From Hyphomicrobiales bacterium (GTDB lineage Bacteria > Pseudomonadota > Alphaproteobacteria > Rhizobiales > Xanthobacteraceae), in assembly GCA_026400425.1 (NCBI GenBank), contig JAPLPC010000081.1, positions 11,574 through 17,519 on the forward strand: a stretch of 5,946 nucleotides of DNA, given 5' to 3'. Numbering within the stretch: the stretch's first letter is position 1; each line of letters begins with the position of its first letter. The notes beneath the pieces are model-generated. The model did not search any database and was not told where the DNA came from. It saw only the letters and a list, made by a program, of their open reading frames with translations. Positions 1 to 5,314 of the stretch are shown in pieces. The position numbers were made by a program, and so were the translations under genes.

Positions 1-147
1 CGTTACCTTTTCTGAGTCGATCTAAGACCGCGACAAAATCGCGGACGTCAATGCCATCAATCGATCGGCGCGCTGCCGAGGCTGGTTGTCTTAGGCCTCA
101 TCGGCAGAGTGGCCAAGACCTCTATGTCCATTGCCGCGCACCCATCG

Positions 148-363
148 TCATGGTGGTGACGATGCAGCAATCAAGACTGCCTCGTCTCCGTCGAAATCTT
201 CAGCGTAGGGCCCGATGGCTTCCGGGTCCACGTCGGCGTTCTGTCGCACGAGGAAGATGGTGAACGGAAGGCCAACATCAGCGTAACCCTGGTGGGCTTC
301 GACCACGACTAGATGGTCGGATGGTAGGTTCTGCAAGTGAGCAATGAGCTCGGCGACATTCAA
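148..363 (-). CDS. Small hypothetical protein, 71 aa, TTG start
   Basis: Function unknown. The reading frame stays open upstream to 525, but that longer form would overlap the start of aqpZ on the other strand and begins with a low-complexity, non-family-like stretch. I place the start at the TTG at 363 because AAGGA lies 8 nt upstream of it (372-376 on the minus strand) and the protein then opens with a compact helix, NVAELIAHLQNLP. After it comes a strand-like VVVEAHQGYADVGLP segment and an acidic C-terminal part (YAEDFDGDEAVLIAA). The pattern of a short helix, a hydrophobic VVV strand and a G-Y-x-D turn recalls small uncharacterised rhizobial or phage-like proteins, but I cannot name a family. 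There is no signal peptide or membrane segment. It is divergent from aqpZ with 130 bp between starts. That it is a real gene is fairly likely; its role is unknown. Confidence 0.6.
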   Translation of the reverse strand: MNVAELIAHLQNLPSDHLVVVEAHQGYADVGLPFTIFLVRQNADVDPEAIGPYAEDFDGDEAVLIAASSPP

Positions 364-371
364 TGTTAGAT

Positions 372-376
372 TCCTT
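372..376 (-). promoter_or_regulatory. Ribosome binding site deciding the TTG start at 363
   Basis: The minus strand reads AAGGA here, followed by 8 nt and then TTG. It is the only good Shine-Dalgarno match near a possible start in this frame, and it argues against the longer frame that opens at 525. Confidence 0.55.
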
Positions 377-391
377 GATTCATCAGCGCGG

Positions 392-407
392 GAAGCGCGG
401 CCGCTTC
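392..407. repeat. Inverted repeat in the divergent intergenic region
   Basis: GAAGCG and CGCTTC arms of 6 bp flank a 4-base loop (CGGC). It sits 28 bp upstream of the small minus-strand gene start and about 30 bp upstream of the candidate aqpZ -35 box. It could be an operator or a small hairpin. No T-run follows on either strand, so it does not look like an intrinsic terminator. Confidence 0.35.
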
Positions 408-437
408 TCTGAGCAATAAGCATCAAACTCGCTCTAC

Positions 438-466
438 TCGACAAGACTTTCGCTTCCGAGCATATT
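438..466 (+). promoter_or_regulatory. Candidate sigma-70-type promoter for aqpZ
   Basis: TCGACA (438-443; five of six match TTGACA) and CATATT (461-466; four of six match TATAAT) are separated by exactly 17 bp. Transcription would begin near 473 and leave a leader of about 20 nt before the ATG at 494. Spacing is ideal but the -10 box is imperfect, so this is a reasonable guess rather than a firm call. Confidence 0.4.
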
Positions 467-493
467 TCAGACTGATTCTTTGCGGGGGCAAAT

Positions 494-1210
494 ATGAAAA
501 AGTACGCGGCTGAGACCATCGGCACATTCTGGTTGACCTTTGCAGGCTGCGGGAGTGCCGTTATCGCTGCTGCTTTCCCTGACGTGGGAATCGGCCTGGT
601 CGGCGTATCACTCGCTTTCGGACTTAGTGTGGTGACAATGGCGTATGCTATTGGCCATGTTTCAGGTTGTCACCTCAATCCGGCTGTCACCGTCGGGCTT
701 GCCGCCGGCGGTCGCTTCCCAGCGGCCCAGATACTTCCTTACATCGCAGCTCAGGTTATCGGAGCTGCTGCGGCGGCCGCGCTTCTATACGTCATCGCGA
801 GCGGGGCGCCGGGATTTGACCTCGCTGGCGGCTTCGCGTCGAACGGTTATGCAGCCCATTCACCCGGAAAGTATTCGTTGCTGGCGTGCCTCCTGATGGA
901 AGTGATTATGACGATGATGTTCCTCTTCGTCATCATGGGATCGACCCATGGAAAGGCACCGGCCGGCTTCGCTCCGCTTGCGATCGGCTTGGCGTTGGTG
1001 ATGATCCACCTAGTCAGCATCCCGGTGACCAACACCTCAGTGAACCCGGCTCGGAGCACAGGACCAGCGCTCTTCGTTGGCGGCTGGGCTCTGCAGCAGC
1101 TTTGGTTGTTTTGGGTGGCTCCATTGATCGGCGGCGTGTTGGGCGGCGTGATCTATCGCTGGCTGAGCGATGAGCCGACCGGTGTAGTTGAAGGCAAGGC
1201 GACCGCCTGA
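494..1210 (+). CDS. aqpZ: Aquaporin Z, water channel
   Basis: Inner-membrane channel of the MIP family that lets water pass down osmotic gradients and works as a homotetramer. The 238-residue length compares with about 231 for E. coli AqpZ, which it closely resembles by eye throughout. Both pore signatures are present: HLNPAVT (NPA at 62-64) and SVNPARSTGPA (NPA at 184-186). The selectivity filter typical of strict water channels can be read as F42, H172, T181 and R187, which argues against a glycerol facilitator. Six hydrophobic helices lie roughly at 8-28, 34-54, 83-103, 131-149, 160-180 and 203-225. C59 precedes the first NPA (SGCHLNPA), where E. coli has Gly. The C-terminus carries a short polar tail beyond E. 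coli AqpZ. The ATG has GGGGG 5 nt upstream and a candidate promoter ends 27 bp before it. It converges on the TetR-like gene with 20 bp between stops. The start and identity are secure. Confidence 0.97.
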   Translation: MKKYAAETIGTFWLTFAGCGSAVIAAAFPDVGIGLVGVSLAFGLSVVTMAYAIGHVSGCHLNPAVTVGLAAGGRFPAAQILPYIAAQVIGAAAAAALLYVIASGAPGFDLAGGFASNGYAAHSPGKYSLLACLLMEVIMTMMFLFVIMGSTHGKAPAGFAPLAIGLALVMIHLVSIPVTNTSVNPARSTGPALFVGGWALQQLWLFWVAPLIGGVLGGVIYRWLSDEPTGVVEGKATA

Positions 1211-1230
1211 GCGGAAAATGACCGCGCGAC

Positions 1231-1833
1231 TTAGGCTGCATCGTTATAAGGCGCTCGATCAGTCTTCCTGTCGTCGAAAGGTATCATTTTTTCGAGTTCT
1301 GGTAATCCGTACACGAAAATGCGGACCGCGAGGTCGAAGCTTTCATGGAAGTCCAAGGCGCTATTTGGCGTAGACATCTCGTTGACAATGAAGCCCCGCA
1401 CCAGAGACCTTAAGATGAGCGCCGCGTGTGAGGCTTTGGCTTCGCAAAGTCCACACGACGCGAGCACCGTCATCACGGTATGAGCGAGCGAGGCGCCGGC
1501 GTCTTTCCACTCTGCAGACGTGACGTCCAAAGTTCTGAACGATGCTGCGGCCAAGCCCGGATTTCCGAGGGCATAACCCCGCATTGCGTGTGCCATATGA
1601 ACGACCGCCTGCGGTCCAGATCGCCCCGTAACCGCCTGCTCAATGCGGTGTGTGAGTCCCCGATAACCATCTATTGCGAGCAGGCGCCGGAGTTCTGGCA
1701 GCGATTCCACTTCGCCGATGTAAGGCTCAATTTCCGCTGCCCGGTCGGCGGCGATGCGCCGTCCCCAGGTGGAGGGGGATGATGCTGCAAGGACGTGGTG
1801 TACCCCATCAGGGGTTGTCAGCATTTTCGCCAT
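1231..1833 (-). CDS. TetR-family-like regulator with an aberrant DNA-binding region
   Basis: A 200-residue protein. Residues about 43-185 read like the ligand-binding half of TetR/AcrR regulators: ESLPELRRLLAIDGYRGL, then HAMRGYALGNPGL (81-94), as in the 'Y-x-x-FA-x-x-NPGLY' of TetR proteins with a WHG-type C-terminal domain, then LILRSLVRGFIVNEM and FDLAVRIFVYGL near the end. The N-terminus is short and only partly helix-turn-helix-like: GRRIAAD (24-30) matches the 'RRIAAxLGV' part of helix 2, but the expected recognition helix with its L-Y-x-H-[FV] signature is replaced by E-P-Y-I-G-E-V (36-42). The start is the ATG at 1833 with GAGGAG 5 nt upstream, so translation is well supported. It may be an altered or non-DNA-binding TetR relative, or a decaying one. 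Divergent from the sensor kinase (275 bp apart), convergent with aqpZ. No ligand or target can be predicted. Family assignment moderately sure, function not. Confidence 0.7.
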   Translation of the reverse strand: MAKMLTTPDGVHHVLAASSPSTWGRRIAADRAAEIEPYIGEVESLPELRRLLAIDGYRGLTHRIEQAVTGRSGPQAVVHMAHAMRGYALGNPGLAAASFRTLDVTSAEWKDAGASLAHTVMTVLASCGLCEAKASHAALILRSLVRGFIVNEMSTPNSALDFHESFDLAVRIFVYGLPELEKMIPFDDRKTDRAPYNDAA

Positions 1834-1838
1834 TATCG

Positions 1839-1844
1839 CTCCTC
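1839..1844 (-). promoter_or_regulatory. Strong ribosome binding site of the TetR-like gene
   Basis: The minus strand reads GAGGAG followed by 5 nt and ATG at 1833. It fixes the start, so the short, odd N-terminus of the TetR-like protein is not simply a misplaced start codon. Confidence 0.6.
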
Positions 1845-2023
1845 AGTCATTGGTGCGCGTAATGGTTGTGTAGAGCTAAGGGGCGTAGCGTCGGTTGGTT
1901 CCGTCCGTGCATGGCTTAAGTGCCGAGAAGCCACCCGATCTGTCTCAGTAGCCGCCCATGCCTTATTTCAAAGGCGAGATGGCGCGATAGAGCCGGGCCT
2001 ACTCGCAATACAGATCATCTCGC

Positions 2024-2057
2024 TTGACATGTTCAGAAAGAGATGCCGGGCTATAAT
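2024..2057 (+). promoter_or_regulatory. Possible promoter elements upstream of the sensor kinase
   Basis: A perfect TTGACA (2024-2029) and a perfect TATAAT (2052-2057) lie upstream of the kinase, but they are 22 bp apart, longer than the usual 16-18. The TATAAT is the more credible element; it may work with a different, weak -35 or with an activator. The leader to the ATG at 2109 would be about 45 nt. Confidence 0.35.
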
Positions 2058-2083
2058 ACCGATGCCGTCGTTCAATTTCCGGG

Positions 2084-2094
2084 GCGGTAACCGC
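2084..2094. repeat. Small palindrome GCGGTAACCGC
   Basis: Five-base arms (GCGGT and ACCGC) surround a single central A. It lies between the TATAAT and the kinase start, where an operator would block transcription. It could be a regulator site or chance; no second copy was noticed in the window. Confidence 0.25.
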
Positions 2095-2108
2095 TATCGA
2101 GCGTGAAG

Positions 2109-4049
2109 ATGTCTAATTCTAAAAGAATCGTACTCACCGATCTGGCAGAGAGCGATCGTTTTCAAATATTGATCGACGCAGTCAAAGACTATGCGATCTA
2201 TCTTTTAGACGCGGACGGTTACGTCGCGACCTGGAATACCGGCGCCGAGCGTTTCAAGGGATATTCCGCTGACGAGATCATCGGCCGTCATTTTTCCACC
2301 TTCTACACGGAGGAGGACAAAGCGGTTGGATTACCGGGACGGGCGCTTGCGACCGCAGCGAGGGAAGGCAGGTTTGAAGCCGAGGGATGGCGGATAAGAA
2401 AGGACGGTACCCGCTTCTGGACGCACGTGGTGATCGACCCAGTCTACGACGAATCCGACGACGTCATCGGCTACGCAAAGATCACGCGCGACATTTCTGA
2501 AAAGAAAGCCGTCGACGAGGAACTGCTGGCCAGTGAGCGAAAGTTTAAACTTTTAGTTCAGGGCGTCAAAGACTATGCGATCTATCTGCTTGACCCAAAC
2601 GGTCTCGTCACCAACTGGAATGCGGGCGCGCAGTCCATCAAGGGATACTCTGAAAAAGAGATCGTTGGTCGACATTTCTCAATCTTCTATACCGAAGAGG
2701 ACCGTGCAAAGGGGAAGCCCGCAATAGCGCTTGAAACGGCGATCTTGGAGGGCAGGTTTGAAGGAGAGGCCGAGCGGGTCCGTAGGTCGGGTGAGCGCTT
2801 TTGGGCGCACGTACTCATCGATCCGATCCATGATGAGACTGGCAAGCTTGTCGGCTTCGCGAAAGTCACGAGAGATATCACAGAGCGTCGAAAGGCTCAG
2901 GAGGAGCTCGAGCGCTCTCGCGAAGCACTTGCACAGGCCCAGAAGCTAGAAGCTCTCGGGCGTTTGACCGGCGGGGTCGCTCATGATTTCAACAACCTTT
3001 TGACGGTGATACGCGTCTCCATCGACTTCCTGCAGCGGGAAGATCTCACCAAAGAAAGACAAGCCCGCTATGTGAAGGCCATTGCTGATACGACCAGCCG
3101 AGCGACTGCCTTGACCGGCCAACTCCTGGCTTTTGCTCGGCGGCAACCGCTAGCGCCCGAGGTTTTCGAGGTAGGCGCCCGCATTCGCGGTTTGAACGAG
3201 ATAGTGAAGACGACCTTGGGCGGACTTGTAGAAATGGAGGTCATCGTATCGTCCGAAGTCTTTATCGTTGCCGACCCTAGCCAGTTTGACACTGCGGTTT
3301 TGAATATGGCCGTGAACGCCCGGGACGCTATGCCAACGGGTGGCCGCTTATCAATCGCTGTTACAGCGGTTGACGCCATACCGGCGGTTCGAGGACATAG
3401 CGGCGCTCGCGGAGACTTCGTATTAGTGAGTATAACCGACACCGGCACCGGGATGGATGAAGCCACCCTTACCCGCATATTTGAACCGTTCTTCACAACG
3501 AAGGAAGTCGACAAGGGCACCGGATTGGGGCTCAGCCAGGTCTATGGTTTCGCCAAGCAGTCGGGTGGCGAGATTGATGCGACAAGTGAGCTCGGTGCAG
3601 GCACCACCTTTAAGCTTTACCTACCAAGCTCGACGCGACGAGTAGAAGCGGCCGAACAGAAGCCCAGGCAATCTGCTGCGGCGCTTGCTCAGCTGAGCAT
3701 TCTAGTGGTCGAAGACAATCAAGCGGTAGGGTCGTTCGCTGCCGAGCTTCTTGCAGAGCTCGGCCATTCGGTGCGCTGGGTGGGCGATGCCCAGAGTGCA
3801 CTTGAGCTTCTCCGCTCGCATGGTGAACACTACGACCTACTTTTTTCCGACGTGGTAATGCCAGGGATGACCGGCCTTGAGCTCGCGCAAGTCGCCAAGG
3901 CTGAATTTCCGGATCTCGAAGTCGTCCTCACCAGCGGATACAGTCACGTATTAGCAAACGGGGGTACTTACGGCTTCACTCTGCTTAAAAAGCCGTACTC
4001 AGTCGAGGGGCTGCTGGGAGCCTTGCGCGGGAGATTGCCATTGCCTTGA
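2109..4049 (+). CDS. Soluble hybrid sensor histidine kinase, PAS-PAS-HisKA-HATPase-REC
   Basis: A 646-residue cytoplasmic phospho-signalling protein with no transmembrane segment or signal peptide. Order: PAS 1 (about 18-130), PAS 2 (about 146-258), a short coiled coil (about 259-283), a HisKA dimerisation helix with the phospho-acceptor in GGVAHDFNNLL (H292), an HATPase_c domain with N-box N399/N403, G1 DTGTGM (D444), F-box IFEPFFTTK (457-465) and G2 GTGLGL (470-475), then a receiver domain with E535/D536, phospho-acceptor D581 (FSDVVMPG), T608 and K628. All catalytic residues are present. The H-box resembles NtrB-like kinases. The PAS domains lack the LOV cysteine motif (NCRFLQ), so flavin blue-light sensing is not expected; the ligand is unknown. 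The two PAS repeats are about 60% identical without gaps. The start is the ATG at 2109, with GAG 7 nt upstream; a GTG at 2103 is the alternative, adding two residues. No response-regulator gene is adjacent, so the phosphate probably goes to the attached receiver or a distant partner. Confidence 0.95.
   Translation: MSNSKRIVLTDLAESDRFQILIDAVKDYAIYLLDADGYVATWNTGAERFKGYSADEIIGRHFSTFYTEEDKAVGLPGRALATAAREGRFEAEGWRIRKDGTRFWTHVVIDPVYDESDDVIGYAKITRDISEKKAVDEELLASERKFKLLVQGVKDYAIYLLDPNGLVTNWNAGAQSIKGYSEKEIVGRHFSIFYTEEDRAKGKPAIALETAILEGRFEGEAERVRRSGERFWAHVLIDPIHDETGKLVGFAKVTRDITERRKAQEELERSREALAQAQKLEALGRLTGGVAHDFNNLLTVIRVSIDFLQREDLTKERQARYVKAIADTTSRATALTGQLLAFARRQPLAPEVFEVGARIRGLNEIVKTTLGGLVEMEVIVSSEVFIVADPSQFDTAVLNMAVNARDAMPTGGRLSIAVTAVDAIPAVRGHSGARGDFVLVSITDTGTGMDEATLTRIFEPFFTTKEVDKGTGLGLSQVYGFAKQSGGEIDATSELGAGTTFKLYLPSSTRRVEAAEQKPRQSAAALAQLSILVVEDNQAVGSFAAELLAELGHSVRWVGDAQSALELLRSHGEHYDLLFSDVVMPGMTGLELAQVAKAEFPDLEVVLTSGYSHVLANGGTYGFTLLKKPYSVEGLLGALRGRLPLP
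2181..2507 (+). repeat. First copy of the tandem PAS-encoding repeat
   Basis: This stretch encodes PAS domain 1 from V-K-D-Y-A-I-Y-L-L-D to the R-D-I-S-E-K-K end. It aligns with 2565-2891 at a constant offset of 384 nt (128 codons) without gaps. The first 23 nt (2181-2203) are identical to 2565-2587. Confidence 0.75.
2565..2891 (+). repeat. Second copy of the tandem PAS-encoding repeat
   Basis: This stretch encodes PAS domain 2 from V-K-D-Y-A-I-Y-L-L-D to R-D-I-T-E-R-R. About 67 of 109 residues match copy 1 by hand count. Conserved cores are GRHFSxFYTEED and the RFW-x-HVxIDP segment. Confidence 0.75.
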
Positions 4050-4131
4050 TTAGAAAATCCTTGGGGGGCTGACAAGTGGTTATCGAACGGAACAATCTTG
4101 GCTTTGGGCTATCCGTCTAGATTGTCCCATC

Positions 4132-4136
4132 GGAGG
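4132..4136 (+). promoter_or_regulatory. Strong ribosome binding site before the broken small gene
   Basis: GGAGG followed by 8 nt and ATG at 4145. This near-ideal site shows that the ATG was once a working start, which supports calling the following frame a broken gene and not chance. Confidence 0.5.
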
Positions 4137-4144
4137 CTTCTGGA

Positions 4145-4306
4145 ATGCACAACTACACTTTCGCTATCCAACGTGCCGGCGTGTCCGTCGAGGAGCCCGG
4201 TTAAGAAGTTGCCAGCTCGGACAAGGCTCGGGACGAGGCGACCAAGATGTGCGGTCAGAAGGGAGGTAATAGATTGCGAAAAGCAAGCACAGTAGCGCGT
4301 TCCTAA
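4145..4306 (+). pseudogene. DUF6894-like small protein gene broken by an in-frame TAA
   Basis: From the ATG the frame reads M-H-N-Y-T-F-A-I-Q-R-A-G-V-S-V-E-E-P-G, then TAA (4202-4204), then E-V-A-S-S-D-K-A-R-D-E-A-T-K-M-C-G. This matches the layout of DUF6894 proteins common in rhizobia: an aromatic-rich first strand (M-x-x-Y-x-F), an acidic 'E-D-P-x-G-x-E' turn, then 'x-A-R-x-E-A' opening a helix. The stop falls at the variable residue of the turn. Past residue 40 the frame reads K-G-G-N-R-L-R-K, unlike the family, while another frame of the same DNA gives R-R-E-V-I-D-C-E-K, so a frameshift near 4255-4265 may have added further damage. As it stands only a 19-residue peptide would be made. 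The function of DUF6894 is unknown. Family match by eye; moderately confident. Confidence 0.55.
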
Positions 4307-4711
4307 TTCATCTAACGATCAGGCGGCCATGCTGCAGGTCCAGTTCGCAATGTTTGCACCGAGAACATGCCGCGGATTGACAACACGCACTATGCTTCGA
4401 TCTCGGGCGGGTTCGGGACGTCGCTGACTTGACGGGGCCAACTGAGGCTAGGCATATATTCCATAATGAAAGTTATGCGAAGCACAGCGGGGACCCAACT
4501 AAAGATATCGAAACCTGTATTCAAACGTTTTTAGAGACGGTCCTAGAGTAACCGCGTCCGTCTCAAATGAGGTGCGGATTGTTCTTGCCGACTTGATTAG
4601 ACCGATCGGCAGAGTGTTGGCATTATTGAAGCTCGGCGCTGCTGATGAGGCCTAATTGGAGCGCGCAATAGAGATGCGTCTCGGTGTAAACGAGCGGCGC
4701 TGGCATCCAAA
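4307..4711. other. Gene-poor stretch with short decayed-looking open frames
   Basis: No intact gene is visible. Two plus-strand stretches look protein-like. One is open from 4381 to a TAA at about 4537, without a convincing start, and includes H-N-E-S-Y-A-K-H-S-G-D-P-T-K-D. The other is open from 4503, reads V-R-I-V-L-A-D-L-I-R-P-I-G-R-V-L from 4572, stops at TAA 4653-4655, and resumes L-E-R-A-I-E-M-R-L-G-V-N to TAA 4713-4715. Both resemble remains of small helical proteins I cannot name. A 7-bp inverted repeat lies at 4534-4564. Confidence 0.35.
4534..4564. repeat. Inverted repeat GAGACGG / CCGTCTC
   Basis: Perfect 7-bp arms (4534-4540 and 4558-4564) are separated by 17 nt. A run of five T precedes the left arm, but none follows the hairpin on either strand, so it is not a standard intrinsic terminator. 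Confidence 0.4.
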
Positions 4712-5008
4712 TTAATAGACGTCGGCTTGGTAGGCGGCTTTGACCCAAATTTCGATCGCGTCGTTGGTTTCTTTCCAGTGCGTAGCGATAGCGGCGGCAC
4801 CGCGCTCCTCTACGCGCCGAGCGAGGATTGCGAGCGCGTCTAGCGCGCCGCGTTCCGCCGCACCAATCTCAGGCGAAACGTTCGGTGTCGGTGCCTCGGT
4901 AACCAAACAATAGACCAGCTGGCGTGCATCCTCCTCAGGGCTGTGAAGCGCTGTCTTGAGGACCGCACGACAGTATCTAGCTTTCAGAAAACTGGCTTTG
5001 TCTGGCAT
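4712..5008 (-). CDS. Hypothetical protein, 98 aa, mostly helical
   Basis: Not recognised. It runs from the ATG at 5008 to TAA at 4712-4714. Composition is that of a soluble, alpha-helical protein: an N-terminal basic helix (FLKARYCRAVLKTAL), a middle helix (EEDARQLVYCLVTEA), a Pro-rich break around PTPNVSPEI, and a long C-terminal helix rich in Ala, Glu and Arg (AERGALDALAILARRVEERG) followed by HWKETNDAIEIWVKAA. There is no signal peptide or membrane segment. No clear Shine-Dalgarno sequence precedes the ATG, which is the weakest point of the call. It ends almost exactly where a decayed plus-strand frame ends. It is the upstream-facing neighbour of another small minus-strand gene 306 bp away, too far for confident operon membership. 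That it is a gene is fairly likely from its residue pattern; its role is unknown. Confidence 0.55.
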   Translation of the reverse strand: MPDKASFLKARYCRAVLKTALHSPEEDARQLVYCLVTEAPTPNVSPEIGAAERGALDALAILARRVEERGAAAIATHWKETNDAIEIWVKAAYQADVY

Positions 5009-5314
5009 TTCAATCGTTTTCGCTCGTTGCTGTGACCGGGGCCGTCGAAGCAGCTCGCCGTCTGCAATGAGCCCGGTTGGATTGCTGCGACAGAGGGCGA
5101 ACTTACCGACTCATCACAAGGCAGTGCAATACTTTCATGTCCGACGCATGCCGGCATGACCGAACTCGAGAACGCGGCGTTGTTTGATGGTCACCTACAT
5201 CGTGGGCGCGACCTGCGGCAAAGTTGAACCGACATTACGGACGAAACCGAATTTATGCATTCATACCTATGCTTACCGACGTAGGGATCCGGTCGAACCT
5301 TGACCAGCAACAGT
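5009..5314. other. Intergenic stretch without a supported gene
   Basis: Between the two small minus-strand genes I see no convincing coding frame on either strand. Plus-strand frames here are short and lack ribosome binding sites. The only structure noted is the hairpin at 5135-5159. The promoter of the 98-aa gene should lie here, but no clear -35/-10 pair was found. Confidence 0.4.
5135..5159. repeat. Hairpin with a 12-bp palindromic core
   Basis: CATGCCGGCATG (5147-5158) is a perfect palindrome. In addition TCATG-T-CCG (5135-5143) can pair with CGGCATGA (5152-5159), giving an 8-bp stem with one bulged T. It is about 130 bp upstream of the 98-aa gene. No T-run follows, so it is more likely a protein site or chance than a terminator. 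Confidence 0.35.

Noticed and set aside
28..44. Hairpin CCGCGA-CAAAA-TCGCGG.
   Set aside because: A 6-bp stem without a T-run on either strand and no gene end adjacent; not a terminator and short enough to be chance.
1..95. A minus-strand open frame reading S-I-D-G-I-D-V-R-D-F-V-A-V-L-D-R-L-R-K-G-N off the left edge, faintly like the 'DLRDFLxxLExxGEL' start of UbiD-type decarboxylases.
   Set aside because: No ATG, GTG or TTG start is available in that frame and only about 20 protein-like residues are visible, so neither a gene nor a family can be supported.
364..525. N-terminal extension of the small minus-strand gene up to the ATG at 525.
   Set aside because: It would overlap aqpZ, has no ribosome binding site, and its residues (Ser/Arg/Ala-rich) do not look like the rest of the protein.
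3068..3520. 150-residue minus-strand frame inside the kinase gene.
   Set aside because: It is antisense to the conserved HATPase domain, whose motifs are intact on the plus strand; its Ser/Thr/Arg-rich content is typical of a shadow frame.
4087..4128. GGAAC at 4089-4093 with CGTCT downstream as a possible EcfG-type general stress promoter.
   Set aside because: The spacing is about 30 bp, whereas EcfG promoters need about 16-17.
91..4655. Near-identical 17-nt match (16 of 17) between the minus strand around 91-107 and the plus strand around 4639-4655, both ending in A-D-E-A-stop in one frame.
   Set aside because: A 12-nt exact match between two places in 6 kb is expected by chance, and flanking sequence does not align.
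4956..5159. Plus-strand 67-residue frame ending in F-H-V-R-R-M-P-A.
   Set aside because: It overlaps the 98-aa minus-strand gene, has no ribosome binding site and has a basic, shadow-like composition.
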